42,564 bases of DNA from Acidobacteriota bacterium (GTDB taxonomy: Bacteria > Acidobacteriota > Terriglobia > Terriglobales > Acidobacteriaceae): NCBI GenBank assembly GCA_003225215.1, contig QIBC01000015.1:1-42564 (forward strand), in the 5' to 3' direction. This document shows, piece by piece, positions 1-9,869 of the stretch. Position 1 is the first letter of the stretch. Every line of letters starts with the position of its first letter. The translations under genes and the position numbers were made by a program. The notes beneath the pieces are model-generated. The model made no database searches. It had not been told where the DNA came from and saw nothing but the letters and a program-made list of their open reading frames with translations.

Positions 1-1
1 T

Positions 2-427
2 GATCGCCACGAGAAGAAGAGGGAAGCAGAGCTGAAGCTGATCCTGTCGAGCAACGTCAAGGGCTGGAACATTTCGGAAAACATGATCGCCGAGAAGAAT
101 CTCGCAGGCGAGCCGTGGGAGTTTGGTTATGCGGTAGGAGTGAGCCGTCCGCTCGCTCTGATCGCCAGCGCAAAGCAATGTGTGTTCTGTCGCGAAAATC
201 TTTCGGCCGGCGCAGAAATGTATGGCGGACTGGGCGAGCGCTACAGCTTTGGGCTGCGCGACACCTCTCATTACCTGGCTCCCGTTGTGGAATGGCGCGT
301 ACCGGGAAGCACAACACTTAAGTTCTCTCCAGGCTTCGGTCTGAACAGCAACAGTCAACGATTCCTGTTTCGCTTTGGCGTCTCTTACGAAATTGATCAG
401 ATCGCCTCGCGGCTGAGGGAGCACTGA
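2..427 (+). CDS. C-terminal part of a protein that begins before the window (function unclear, possibly an outer-membrane/beta-rich protein)
   Basis: Reading frame is open from base 2 to the stop at 427; the tracked ORF starts at an internal Met. C-terminus ends in alternating aromatic strands (FLFRFGVSYEI). Confidence 0.6.
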   Translation, partial: DRHEKKREAELKLILSSNVKGWNISENMIAEKNLAGEPWEFGYAVGVSRPLALIASAKQCVFCRENLSAGAEMYGGLGERYSFGLRDTSHYLAPVVEWRVPGSTTLKFSPGFGLNSNSQRFLFRFGVSYEIDQIASRLREH

Positions 428-810
428 TGCGACGATGGAGGGTTGCCGTCCTGGGATTCTGCATCGCGTTGCCTGCCCTGGCCATTTCCATCGAAGCCGG
501 AGACGGCCGCTGGCAAGCCAACGTGCCGAGTGGCGCCAGGCAGCGTCCAAATCCGATGGCGAATGAAGCGAGCGCCATTGCAGCAGGCGCGAAGCTCTTT
601 CAGCGAAATTGCTCGAGCTGTCACGGCAAGCAGGCTGAGGGAAACGCGAAACATCCCGATCTTCACTCTGACCGCATTCGCGGCGCCACTCCCGGTGAAC
701 TGGAATGGTTGCTGAAAAATGGGAGCTTGAAGAATGGAATGCCTTCGTGGAGCCGCTTGCCCGAACCGCAGCGCTGGCAGCTAGTGAGCTTTCTCAAGTC
801 CTTGAACTAA
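427..810 (+). CDS. c-type cytochrome (class I, single heme)
   Basis: N-terminal signal-like segment, CSSCH heme motif, distal Met region NGMPSW typical of cytochrome c. Start overlaps the upstream stop. Confidence 0.85.
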   Translation: MRRWRVAVLGFCIALPALAISIEAGDGRWQANVPSGARQRPNPMANEASAIAAGAKLFQRNCSSCHGKQAEGNAKHPDLHSDRIRGATPGELEWLLKNGSLKNGMPSWSRLPEPQRWQLVSFLKSLN

Positions 811-1734
811 CGTGAAGAAGCGCCTGGCGCGCGCGACATCTCTGCCGATTTGCTGCTTCAACGCCTCCGGATCTGGCCATTTGACTTCCGTCCGCAGCCA
901 TTTGAGGAATGTAATCTCGACTTCGGTTTGCTCGTCCAGAGCGATCTGATGGAAATTCAGCAGATGAGTCTCAATTGCGAATGAATGTCCATCGAAGGTC
1001 GGGCGGTGGCCGATGTTGGTCACAGACTCGAAGCTCTCGTCGGCCACGCGTGTGCAAGTGATGTACACGCCATTCCGTGGTACCAATTCGCGATACGGCG
1101 CCAGATTAATCGTAGGCACTGTATATCGAGTCCCGTAGCCACGGCCTCGGGCTGGAGTGCTGACGACCGAGAAGGGCCGGTCAAGCAGATGTCGAGCGCG
1201 AGTGACGTTACCCTCAGCGAGCAATTGCCGTATGCGACTGCTGGAGACCGTCTCCTTACGCCAGTGCATTTCGGGATAGATAGTCACGGCAAAGCCAAAT
1301 TCCCGCCCGAGTTCTTTCAATATCTCGCAGTTTCCTTCAGCCCGATGGCCAAAATGGAAACTTGCGCCTTCGTGCACTTCCTTTGCGCGAAGGCGTTCGA
1401 CCACAATCTTCTGCACGAATTCCCGTGGCGAGACCGCCGCCAGTTGTTGCGTGAAAGGTAGAACGAGAGTGGCGTCGATTCCGGTTTCTTTCAGTGACGC
1501 GATTCTTTGTGGTAGCGGAGATATCAGGGCAGGCGCACTCTCCGGCCGAAGAACGCGCAGGGGATGCGGATCGAATGTGACTGCCACAGAATGAGCGCCC
1601 AGTTCGCGTGCTCTCCCTGCTACCCTGGCCAACACCTTTCGGTGTGCGCGGTGCACGCCATCAAAGTTGCCAATGCTGACAACGGTCGAATTCCAATCGG
1701 CCGGAAGTTCGTCAAGGCTGCGGAAGATGCGCAT
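781..1734 (-). CDS. ribF: Bifunctional riboflavin kinase / FAD synthetase
   Basis: VVSIGNFDGVHRAHRKVL, VTFDPHP, SSSRIRQLLAEGNV, GRGYGTRYTVPTINL motifs characteristic of RibF. Confidence 0.93.
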   Translation of the reverse strand: MRIFRSLDELPADWNSTVVSIGNFDGVHRAHRKVLARVAGRARELGAHSVAVTFDPHPLRVLRPESAPALISPLPQRIASLKETGIDATLVLPFTQQLAAVSPREFVQKIVVERLRAKEVHEGASFHFGHRAEGNCEILKELGREFGFAVTIYPEMHWRKETVSSSRIRQLLAEGNVTRARHLLDRPFSVVSTPARGRGYGTRYTVPTINLAPYRELVPRNGVYITCTRVADESFESVTNIGHRPTFDGHSFAIETHLLNFHQIALDEQTEVEITFLKWLRTEVKWPDPEALKQQIGRDVARARRFFTLVQGLEKAH

Positions 1735-2504
1735 CAGATCTCAAATTCCAGTTTGAGGCCGTCGTGTGCGAGCCGCACGTTCGATGGCAATCGGCGATTG
1801 GTTTCCTCATGAGCGAGATCGTGGGACATGTGCACAAAGAAGGCCCTGCGGGGCTTGAGTTTCTCTACGATCCCCAGCGATTCGTCGAGCGAGGAGTGCG
1901 TTGGATGCGGCCGGCGTCGCAGCGCGTCGAGGAATAAGATGTCCAGCCCATGCAGGACTTCCATACTCGGTGCCGGAATGGAACTGAAGTCTGTGAGATA
2001 TGCGGCGCTTCCAAATCGGAACGCGGTGATCTCAGTATCACCGTGCAGCACCTTCAGCGGTTGGAACCTGGCGCCGAAAAGTTCGAGGGTTCCATTCAGC
2101 CGGTGCAGGGTTACTTGAGGACGCGTGGAGTAGGTCGATTCGGGATCGAAGACGTAGGCAAACATCCGTTCGATGATCTTCGCAGTTTGCTCATCGGCGT
2201 AGAGAGGAAGTTTCCGCTCGCGCTTGAAGGTGAGCGGACGAAGGTCGTCGAGGCCGAGGATATGATCGGCATGGCCGTGAGTGTAGAGAACGGCGTCGAT
2301 GCGCCGGATATTCTCTCGCAGGGCCTGCTCGCGGAAATCTGGCGTCGAATCGATGAGCACGAAATGCCCGTCGTATCCGATCAGGATCGAGGGCCGAGTG
2401 CGCCGGTCGCGCGCGTCATGTGACGAGCAAACCTGGCAGTCGCAACCGATGGTAGGCACGCCCATCGAAGTGCCGCTGCCCAAAACGGTAATCGTCGCCT
2501 TCAT
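1734..2504 (-). CDS. MBL-fold metallo-hydrolase (PhnP-like)
   Basis: LGSGTSMGVPTIGCDCQVC at N-terminus, THGHADHILGLDDLR metal-binding motif. Confidence 0.88.
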   Translation of the reverse strand: MKATITVLGSGTSMGVPTIGCDCQVCSSHDARDRRTRPSILIGYDGHFVLIDSTPDFREQALRENIRRIDAVLYTHGHADHILGLDDLRPLTFKRERKLPLYADEQTAKIIERMFAYVFDPESTYSTRPQVTLHRLNGTLELFGARFQPLKVLHGDTEITAFRFGSAAYLTDFSSIPAPSMEVLHGLDILFLDALRRRPHPTHSSLDESLGIVEKLKPRRAFFVHMSHDLAHEETNRRLPSNVRLAHDGLKLEFEI

Positions 2505-3043
2505 TTCGCCGCAGGTTTGCTGGTTGCAGGACCGGGAGCGCGCGTAATTGCGTTCGTGATCTCCAGGAAGGCCATACGCAGCTCGAAGAGAGTGTTCTGC
2601 AGGACATTTTCTTCCGCAGAAGTGAGATTGCCCTTCGTTTTGTCCCTCAATACTCCGAGGGTGTCGATCGTTTGCCGGGCGGCAACGATATCCGGCCGCG
2701 GGGCTTCGCCCTCCGGGTGCATCACGCCGAGTTGGAAGAGCGCACTCACGTACAGCGACTGTACGAGGCGCTCAAAGGTCATCTCAAAGTCTTCTGCTTT
2801 GCCGTGACCGCGCGCCGAGAGCATGTCATCCAGCTTCTTGCCCGACGCGCGATATACTTTGTGCTGGGCTTCTTGCTCTGCGCGCGAAGGTGGTTCGGGT
2901 GGATGATCGCTCTCGATGCTCCCTGTCTGTACAGACGACGGTGATGGCGTCGCGGCGTCTTCACGGACATCGCTACGAAGTTCGCCCTCATCGGTAAACT
3001 TGCGACGATCGCTAACTACAAAATCCGGTTTCTTTTCCGCCAT
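2501..3043 (-). CDS. DUF1844 domain-containing protein
   Basis: FERLVQSLYVSALFQLGVM...ARQTIDTLGVLRDKTKGNLTSAEENVLQNTLFELRMAFLEI is the typical DUF1844 core. Confidence 0.8.
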   Translation of the reverse strand: MAEKKPDFVVSDRRKFTDEGELRSDVREDAATPSPSSVQTGSIESDHPPEPPSRAEQEAQHKVYRASGKKLDDMLSARGHGKAEDFEMTFERLVQSLYVSALFQLGVMHPEGEAPRPDIVAARQTIDTLGVLRDKTKGNLTSAEENVLQNTLFELRMAFLEITNAITRAPGPATSKPAAK

Positions 3044-3048
3044 AGGTC

Positions 3049-4110
3049 CTACGATGCTAATGAAAATGGAACTTCCGAAGGCCTCGCTTCTCCTCCCGGG
3101 TAAGTAATCTTTGCCCGGCGTTCCAGCGCTTCGCGCCGTATATATCCCAGGGCCACCGACCGATCACCGTTGCTCGTTGGTATGCGGTTGATGCTCGTAA
3201 GCTCGCCTACGTCCTTTCCCTCAGCCTGGAGCTTGGTGCCTTGTCCCGGCAATTCGCCTTCGAGCACAAATCCCTGAAACTTGCGATGCACATTGCCACG
3301 TGAGCGGATGCGCTCAACGATCTCCTGTCCCACGTAACAACCTTTGGTGAAGTTGAGGGCGTGTTCCTGATCGGTTTCCTGTGGAAGGTCACGTTCGCGA
3401 ATGTCCGTCCCGTATTTGGGAAATCCGATCATGATACGAAATTTCTCCAATGCCTCAGTACCGACCGGCGTGGCGCCGACTTGGACAAGCGAATTCCATG
3501 TCTGTGCGATCGCGGCGGGCGAAGCCCAAATCTCGTACGTGCGAAATTCCGGAATAGCCATTCGCGTAAGCGCCAATTCGACGCCGTCGGATGTGAGATC
3601 CACAACCTGCATCGGCTCGAGTCCCGGGTCATCGATTCCGGCTCGCTCTAGGACTTCTGCCGATTTTGGCCCTTGGATTCCGAGGGAAATCAGCGAGTCG
3701 CTCTTATCGCTTACTTCAACATCATCCATGATGATGTAGTGCTCGAACAACTTCAGTAGGCTGCCAAGCTGAGAGCGTTCCGTATCGATCAGCAGGGAAT
3801 TGCCGCGGTTATAGGTGTACAGGTCGCCGAGGATTCGTCCCTGAGGATTCAGCACGAAGCTGTAGTTCCCTCGGTTGAGCGGCAGGTCTTTGACATTGTT
3901 AGTGACCATCCCATTCAACCAGCGCACACGATCCTCACCGGTAATAGAGACCTTCGCCCGCCATCCTAAGTCGTATAGAGCGCAGCCAGAGTTCAGCTCA
4001 CGAAATTCGTTGGCAACGTCCTTGAAGGCCGCAGCGGTCTCGATTCCGCCGTACTCGCCCATCCGGGCGCCGGCAGCTAGGAACGTGTCATAGAGAGCAG
4101 TTTTGTACAT
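3049..4110 (-). CDS. ygfZ: Folate-binding YgfZ/GcvT-like protein
   Basis: KGCYVGQEIVERIRSRGNVHRKFQGF contains the KGCYxGQE signature of YgfZ; N-terminal GcvT-like VRWLNGMVTNNV. Confidence 0.85.
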   Translation of the reverse strand: MYKTALYDTFLAAGARMGEYGGIETAAAFKDVANEFRELNSGCALYDLGWRAKVSITGEDRVRWLNGMVTNNVKDLPLNRGNYSFVLNPQGRILGDLYTYNRGNSLLIDTERSQLGSLLKLFEHYIIMDDVEVSDKSDSLISLGIQGPKSAEVLERAGIDDPGLEPMQVVDLTSDGVELALTRMAIPEFRTYEIWASPAAIAQTWNSLVQVGATPVGTEALEKFRIMIGFPKYGTDIRERDLPQETDQEHALNFTKGCYVGQEIVERIRSRGNVHRKFQGFVLEGELPGQGTKLQAEGKDVGELTSINRIPTSNGDRSVALGYIRREALERRAKITYPGGEARPSEVPFSLAS

Positions 4111-4560
4111 GGCCGAACTATTGATTATAGCGGTGCGAATTGAGGGTTAGCGGAAAGGCTGGTTTTGCGGACACTTCCTCACAGGCTGCGGAAAAGCGTT
4201 CTGGATTTCCGGTTCGTGTCAGAGCATCGACTTCAGTCGTGCCGCTGACTAGCATTTTCCGGCTTCAGCCACTGGGCTTTCTGTGGGTCGCCCGAGAAGT
4301 CGGGCAGGAACGTTCGTTGCTCAGCCGTAACGTTCTGCGGATTCGTGTTTCTCGATGGAATCGTCATGAGACCGCCACAAACCCTCAGAGGCTAAAGCCG
4401 GAGTCAATGACGTATCAACTGGCAGGGAACCGGAGCTCCACAGCGTTTTCCTGCAGGCTGTGAAGCCGATGCCCTTCAATGACTCGGAGACGACTAATCA
4501 GATCCCTGTGCGTAACCAACCGATCCCTATGAACCTCATGCAATCTGTTATGTTCTTGCC

Positions 4561-5616
4561 GTGACGGACTCATTTCCAAAGCGCATAGCTGTGGTTCCCG
4601 GTGACGGCATCGGCAAGGAAGTCATTGCGCAGGCTGTGAGTGTCGCTAAGGCGAGCAAAGCTAAAGTCGAATTTGTCGAGTTTGATTGGTCTGCCGATCG
4701 TTATCTACGAGACGGAACAACGATTCCCGCAGATGGCTTTGCCATGCTGTCGCGCGATTTCGATGCGATCTTCGTTGGGGCATTGGGCGATCCCCGAGTG
4801 CCCTCCAACATTCATGCAAAGGACATCCTCCTGGGCATGCGTTTCAAAATGGACCTGTATGCAAATGTTCGCCCGGTTAAGTGCCTGGACGACTCGCTCT
4901 GTCCGCTAAAGAACGCAACCGCAACCAGTATCGATTTCGTAGTGGTGCGCGAGAACACCGAGGGCGCTTACGTAGATGTTGGAGGTGTTTTTAAGCAGGG
5001 AACTCCCGATGAGATTGCGGTCCAGGAGGACGTGAACACGCGCAAGGGTGTGGAACGAGTGATTCGCTACGCCTTCGACTACGCGCGCAAGATTGGCCGC
5101 AAGAAGGTGCTGATGACGGACAAGTCAAATGTTATGACTTACGCGCATGGCTTGTGGCAACGAGTGTTCGAGGAAGTCTGCGCGGAATACGGCGATATAC
5201 AGTCGTCTCACATGTACGTGGACGCACTGTGCATGCACATGGTTCGCGATCCCAGCCAATTCGATGTGATCGTGACCAACAACATGTTTGGCGACATCAT
5301 CACCGATTTAGCGGCCGCGCTGCAGGGAGGGCTTGGCATGGCGGCCAGCGGGAATATTCATCCCGGCAAAACATCGATGTTCGAACCAGTGCATGGATCG
5401 GCACCACCGTTCGCGGGGAAGAACATCGCCAATCCGATGGGCGCGATTCTAACGGCAGCGATGATGCTCGATCACCTGGGATTTTCGGCTGAGGCCAAGA
5501 AAATTAATGAGGCCGTAGTCGCGGCTGTGCGCCAGAAGAAGACTACGCAGGACATCGGCGGAGCACTCGGAACACGCGAGTGTGGAGACTGGATCGCCGC
5601 AAGAGTAGTCGGCTAA
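4561..5616 (+). CDS. Isocitrate/isopropylmalate dehydrogenase family protein
   Basis: [65 protein letters not shown] motifs. Substrate not assignable from motifs alone. GTG start. Confidence 0.88.
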   Translation: MTDSFPKRIAVVPGDGIGKEVIAQAVSVAKASKAKVEFVEFDWSADRYLRDGTTIPADGFAMLSRDFDAIFVGALGDPRVPSNIHAKDILLGMRFKMDLYANVRPVKCLDDSLCPLKNATATSIDFVVVRENTEGAYVDVGGVFKQGTPDEIAVQEDVNTRKGVERVIRYAFDYARKIGRKKVLMTDKSNVMTYAHGLWQRVFEEVCAEYGDIQSSHMYVDALCMHMVRDPSQFDVIVTNNMFGDIITDLAAALQGGLGMAASGNIHPGKTSMFEPVHGSAPPFAGKNIANPMGAILTAAMMLDHLGFSAEAKKINEAVVAAVRQKKTTQDIGGALGTRECGDWIAARVVG

Positions 5617-6101
5617 TTCCACATCGCCTGGAGTCTTCTAAGGGCGCGGTATGCCAGAACGTACTGACCATTCAACTGCAAGGCGTGCAGATAGTGCTCA
5701 CGAGCTTTACCCCACTCGCGCTTTTGCTCGTACACCCGGCCAAGATTGAAGTGTGGAAAGCAATAGGACTCGTAGCGAGCCGCTGCAAGAGCCTTTTTGA
5801 ACCAGGGAATGGCGGCATCCCACTGTCCCTCTTCGATCAGGTAGGCGCCGATGTCGTTGTACGGGTTGCCGAACTCAGGGTCAATCTTGATGGCCTGCCG
5901 GCAATCCGCAATTGCCTGCCTATAGTTGGATTGGAACGAATGTGCCCATCCGCGAAATGTGTATGCCTCTGCGGTAGGGAAGGCCTCAATGGAGTGGGAG
6001 TAAAGTTCAATGGCCTCCTCGTACTCCCCTTTTTGCTGATGCTCATATGCACGGCGGAAGTATTCGCCGGCCCGTTGCCGAAGTTCGCTGCTATCTGCCA
6101 T
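5613..6101 (-). CDS. Tetratricopeptide repeat protein
   Basis: Several TPR units (AGEYFRRAYEHQQKGEYEEAIELYSHSIEAFP..., AYTFRGWAHSFQSNYRQAIADCRQAIKIDPEFGNPYNDIGAYLIEEGQWDAAIPWFKKAL). Confidence 0.8.
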   Translation of the reverse strand: MADSSELRQRAGEYFRRAYEHQQKGEYEEAIELYSHSIEAFPTAEAYTFRGWAHSFQSNYRQAIADCRQAIKIDPEFGNPYNDIGAYLIEEGQWDAAIPWFKKALAAARYESYCFPHFNLGRVYEQKREWGKAREHYLHALQLNGQYVLAYRALRRLQAMWN

Positions 6102-6144
6102 ACCGATACATCTCAGGCCGCTTCGCTGGCGACCCGGGCGCTGT

Positions 6145-7872
6145 TTGCCATATTATCCAACTAATCTCATGTTCGTCGTAACCGGATCGAATCGAACCCA
6201 GGTCAAGGGCGCCTACCTTCGCTTTTGTGCGAGTTGTGCACCGCTCCTGTTGCTTTGCAGCTCGTTTTTCGTTGGCGTTGATTACTCTGCCGCCCAGCAA
6301 CCGCAACCGCTGTTGATCGCTCAGCACACAGATACGCCGGACAAGAAACCGGCTCCAGCCTCTCCGTCCAGGCCGCCGCAAGGAAAAGGCGACATCGGAG
6401 TCCGGGTAGAGCAAGCCTCGCCGCCGTCGGAAAGGAAGATTACTGCTGAGGAAGCGCGGCAGCTCTTCGCTTCCATCGACGAAACTTTGACGTGGCTGAG
6501 CAAGGATACTGGCTATGCCATCAAGCAGAAAGTCAAAGGCGAACTCGCAAGTCGCGAGCAGGTCGCGAAGTACGTGGATGACCGGCTGAACGATGACGAA
6601 GATGCCAAGCGTCTGGAGCGCTCGGAAATTGTGCTCAAGAAGTTTGGACTATTGCCACGCGATTTCGACTTGCACGCCTTCCTCATTCAACTCCTTCAGG
6701 AGCAGGTCGCCGGCTACTACGACGTGAAGACAAAGAGCATGTATCTGCTCGATTGGCTCTCGGCTGATTCACAGAAGCCTGTCCTTGCGCACGAACTCAC
6801 GCACGCACTCCAGGATCAAAACTTCGATCTGAAAACATGGGAGACTCCGAAGGCAGCCAAGCGCAGCGATAAAGAAGAATTCACGTTCGACGAGGACGAG
6901 GCGGCAACCGCCCGCAGCGCCGTTGCCGAAGGGCAGGGAATGGTCACGCTGGTCGACTACATGCTGCGAGGCACAGGACACACACTGGCCGACGCTCCTC
7001 AGGTGGCGACGATGATGCGTTCATCCATGACCGGCAACAGCGGCTTCCCATTGCTGGAGCGAGCGCCACTCATGATCCGCGAGTCGCTCGTGTTTCCTTA
7101 CGGAGATGGGCTGGCCTTCGAGGCAGCTCTGCTGGAGAAAGGGAAGGACACTGCATTCTCAGGCGCATTTCGTCGGCCTCCACAGAACACTCACGAGATA
7201 CTCGACGTCGCCACTTACTTGAAAGCTACTCCAGCGCGATGGCTGGTATTACCTGATCTCCGCAACGAGCTCGGCTCGGGGTACGAGAAATACGATGAGG
7301 GATCGATTGGCCAACTCGATACTCGCATTCTCGTGGAGCAATACGCCGACAAAGAGACCGCTGCGAAGATGGCAGACGCGTGGAAGGGTGGAGTCTATTA
7401 CGCTGCCGGAAACAAGGACCCAAAGCTGAAGGGTTCGGCGCGAATCGGCTTAGTTTATTTGTCGCGCTGGAAGACGGAGGATGCGGCCGATGAGTTCGCG
7501 AAAATCTACGGCGACTATCTGCCAAAGCGTTATGCCAGAGCGACTCCGCTCAACGTGAAGGACGTTAAGTGTGGTCCGCCTGAGAGTTGTGATGCCAAGA
7601 CTGTGCGCGCTTTCAGCACGGAGGAAGGCCAGGTCTGGATTCAGCGAGTCGAGGGAGCCGGTGTTCTGATCAGCGAAGGCTTTGACGGTGCAACCGCGTC
7701 AAAGTTGCGCGTGCAAGTTCTGTCTGCGAACCCTGCAAAGTTAATTCAAGTGCAAATGCGCTCATTAATGTCACCTGTGCGGACCTCAGCGATTATTCAA
7801 GAAGCAGTTGGCCGCATCTTCGCGGACCGCCTCCAGCGGGCAATGCAGAACCCATCGCGAAGCGTAAATTGA
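6145..7872 (+). CDS. Putative secreted zinc metallopeptidase-like protein with HELTH motif
   Basis: LAHELTHALQDQNFDL (HExxH) preceded by a hydrophobic N-terminal segment; start may be 6169 (ATG). Confidence 0.65.
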   Translation: MPYYPTNLMFVVTGSNRTQVKGAYLRFCASCAPLLLLCSSFFVGVDYSAAQQPQPLLIAQHTDTPDKKPAPASPSRPPQGKGDIGVRVEQASPPSERKITAEEARQLFASIDETLTWLSKDTGYAIKQKVKGELASREQVAKYVDDRLNDDEDAKRLERSEIVLKKFGLLPRDFDLHAFLIQLLQEQVAGYYDVKTKSMYLLDWLSADSQKPVLAHELTHALQDQNFDLKTWETPKAAKRSDKEEFTFDEDEAATARSAVAEGQGMVTLVDYMLRGTGHTLADAPQVATMMRSSMTGNSGFPLLERAPLMIRESLVFPYGDGLAFEAALLEKGKDTAFSGAFRRPPQNTHEILDVATYLKATPARWLVLPDLRNELGSGYEKYDEGSIGQLDTRILVEQYADKETAAKMADAWKGGVYYAAGNKDPKLKGSARIGLVYLSRWKTEDAADEFAKIYGDYLPKRYARATPLNVKDVKCGPPESCDAKTVRAFSTEEGQVWIQRVEGAGVLISEGFDGATASKLRVQVLSANPAKLIQVQMRSLMSPVRTSAIIQEAVGRIFADRLQRAMQNPSRSVN

Positions 7873-7892
7873 TTCGACCAAGGGTGAGCTTG

Positions 7893-7916
7893 GTAGAGAC
7901 GCAGCATGCTGCGTCT
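7893..7916. repeat. Palindromic repeat copy 1 (GTAGAGACGCAGCATGCTGCGTCT)
   Basis: Contains the perfect 20-nt palindrome AGACGCAGCATGCTGCGTCT; same core as the copy at 7967-7994. Confidence 0.9.
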
Positions 7917-7966
7917 GGGCGACGATGACTGTGCCACCGACGCTGTTTGGAGTCCCAGAGTTCATC

Positions 7967-7994
7967 GTAGAGACGCAGCATGCTGCGTCTCTAC
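7967..7994. repeat. Palindromic repeat copy 2, perfect 28-nt palindrome GTAGAGACGCAGCATGCTGCGTCTCTAC
   Basis: Read directly; second copy 74 bp from the first, in the mtnP upstream region. Confidence 0.92.
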
Positions 7995-8049
7995 CCACGA
8001 TTTTGAGTTCTGTATAATTTTTCTTACTTCACCCATCCTCACCGGAGTC

Positions 8050-8937
8050 GTGCAATTGCAAAAAGCTGAAATAGGAATCATCGGAGGGAGTGGACTGTAC
8101 GCGATGCCCGGCCTCTCCGATGTTCATGAAGAGAAGCTGGAAACCCCTTTCGGATCGCCGTCAGATACGTACGTGCTCGGCAATCTCGAAGACCGGAAAG
8201 TCGCCTTTTTAGCTCGGCATGGACGCGGCCATCGCATCATGCCTACGGAGTTAAACTTTCGCGCCAATATCTATGGCATGAAGCAGCTCGGAGTGGAAAG
8301 AATTATCTCCGTCTCCGCCGTGGGCTCGCTCAAAGAAGAACACAAGCCGATGGACTTCGTGATCCCGGATCAATTTGTGGATCGTACGCGCCATCGTATA
8401 TCGACATTTTTCGGCGAAGGGCTGGTTGCTCACGTCGCGCTTGCCGATCCGATCTGCTCGGAAGTTGCGAAAAGCGCTGCGAGCGCATGTAAGAAGGCCG
8501 GTGTGACCGGCAAGAGCGGCGGAACCTATATCTGCATTGAAGGGCCGCAATTTTCGACGCGCGCCGAATCGGCTCTTTATCGCAGTTGGGGTATGGACGT
8601 GATTGGCATGACGAATCTTCAGGAGGCCAAGCTCGCCCGCGAAGCCGAGATTTGTTACGCCACCGTGGCGATGGTCACCGATTATGACTGCTGGCATCCT
8701 GAACACGACGCCGTTACGGTCGAGACCGTGATCTCGTATCTCAATAGAAACGCTGAAAACGCGTGCAAGGTCGTAAGGCACACCGTCGCCGATATGCCGA
8801 AGACGCGGAAATGTAAGTGCGGCTCAGCCCTCGAGTATGCAATCCTGACCGACCGATCGAAGATTCCCGCGGAAACACGTCGTAAGCTGAGCCTGCTGCT
8901 GGACAAATATCTAAAGACGCAGGAGGCGAGGGCCTGA
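8050..8937 (+). CDS. mtnP: S-methyl-5'-thioadenosine phosphorylase / purine nucleoside phosphorylase family
   Basis: [50 protein letters not shown] motifs. The tracked ORF extends upstream into the palindromic repeat; GTG at 8050 is the likely start. Confidence 0.88.
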   Translation: MQLQKAEIGIIGGSGLYAMPGLSDVHEEKLETPFGSPSDTYVLGNLEDRKVAFLARHGRGHRIMPTELNFRANIYGMKQLGVERIISVSAVGSLKEEHKPMDFVIPDQFVDRTRHRISTFFGEGLVAHVALADPICSEVAKSAASACKKAGVTGKSGGTYICIEGPQFSTRAESALYRSWGMDVIGMTNLQEAKLAREAEICYATVAMVTDYDCWHPEHDAVTVETVISYLNRNAENACKVVRHTVADMPKTRKCKCGSALEYAILTDRSKIPAETRRKLSLLLDKYLKTQEARA

Positions 8938-9869
8938 TGTCGATCCTAGTCGTAGGCTCGGTGGCATATGACGGCATCAAAAGTCCTGCTGGTTCCGTAG
9001 ATCGATGTCTCGGCGGCGCCGCTACTTATTTCTCTCTTGCCGCCAGTTACTTTACTCAGGTGCGGATCGTTGCCGTCGTCGGTGAAGACTTCAGCAAGCA
9101 AGACGAGGATATTCTGCGCTCGCACAAAGTCGATACGCGCGGCATCGAGCACACGAAAGGCAAGAGCTTCTTCTGGCGCGGAGAGTACGGGGAGAATCTT
9201 AACGAAGCCAAAACGCTGGAGACGCAGCTGAACGTCTTTCAGAGTTTCAATCCGCAGGTGCCAGCCGAGTATCTTGATTCGGACTACCTCTTCCTGGCCA
9301 ACATCGATCCTGTTCTGCAGGGCGATGTTCGTCGCCAGATGGACGGACGCGTGAAGCTTGTGGGCGGCGACACAATGAATTACTGGATCACCGATCCCAA
9401 CCATCGCCAGAACCTGCTCGAGACGCTCAAGGGCGTCGACGTTCTCTTAATCAACGATACCGAAGCAAAGCTCCTTGCCGGCGAAACGAGTGTTCCCCGC
9501 GCCGTGCAGAAAGTGCTGCGAATGGGACCGCGAGCCCTGGTGATCAAACACGGTGAATATGGCGCTACCGTGTTTTTTAAGGAAGACGAGTTCGGAGGTG
9601 GGCGGCATCCTTTTCGCGCACCCGCGCTGCCGATGGACGAGGTTCGCGATCCCACCGGAGCCGGCGATTCCTTCGCCGGAGGCTTCATGGGATACGTGGC
9701 TTCGCAGAAAAAACTGGACCGCGAAACCTTCAAGCGTGCAATGTTCTATGGCGGCGTGATGGGATCGTTTGCGGTCGAACGCTTCGGCACGGAACGCCTA
9801 CAGTCACTCACACGCGAGGAGATCGATGCGCGCTACCAGGTCTTCCGTGAACTCACCCACATCGGATAG
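8937..9869 (+). CDS. PfkB-family carbohydrate/nucleoside kinase
   Basis: DPTGAGDSFAGGFMGYVA PfkB signature, N-terminal GGAATYFSLAAS. ATG overlaps the mtnP stop (TGATG), suggesting co-translation. Confidence 0.87.
   Translation: MSILVVGSVAYDGIKSPAGSVDRCLGGAATYFSLAASYFTQVRIVAVVGEDFSKQDEDILRSHKVDTRGIEHTKGKSFFWRGEYGENLNEAKTLETQLNVFQSFNPQVPAEYLDSDYLFLANIDPVLQGDVRRQMDGRVKLVGGDTMNYWITDPNHRQNLLETLKGVDVLLINDTEAKLLAGETSVPRAVQKVLRMGPRALVIKHGEYGATVFFKEDEFGGGRHPFRAPALPMDEVRDPTGAGDSFAGGFMGYVASQKKLDRETFKRAMFYGGVMGSFAVERFGTERLQSLTREEIDARYQVFRELTHIG

Noticed and set aside
7906-8049. N-terminal extension of the mtnP ORF
   Set aside because: Runs through the palindromic repeat and intergenic DNA; homology to MTAP begins after the GTG at 8050.
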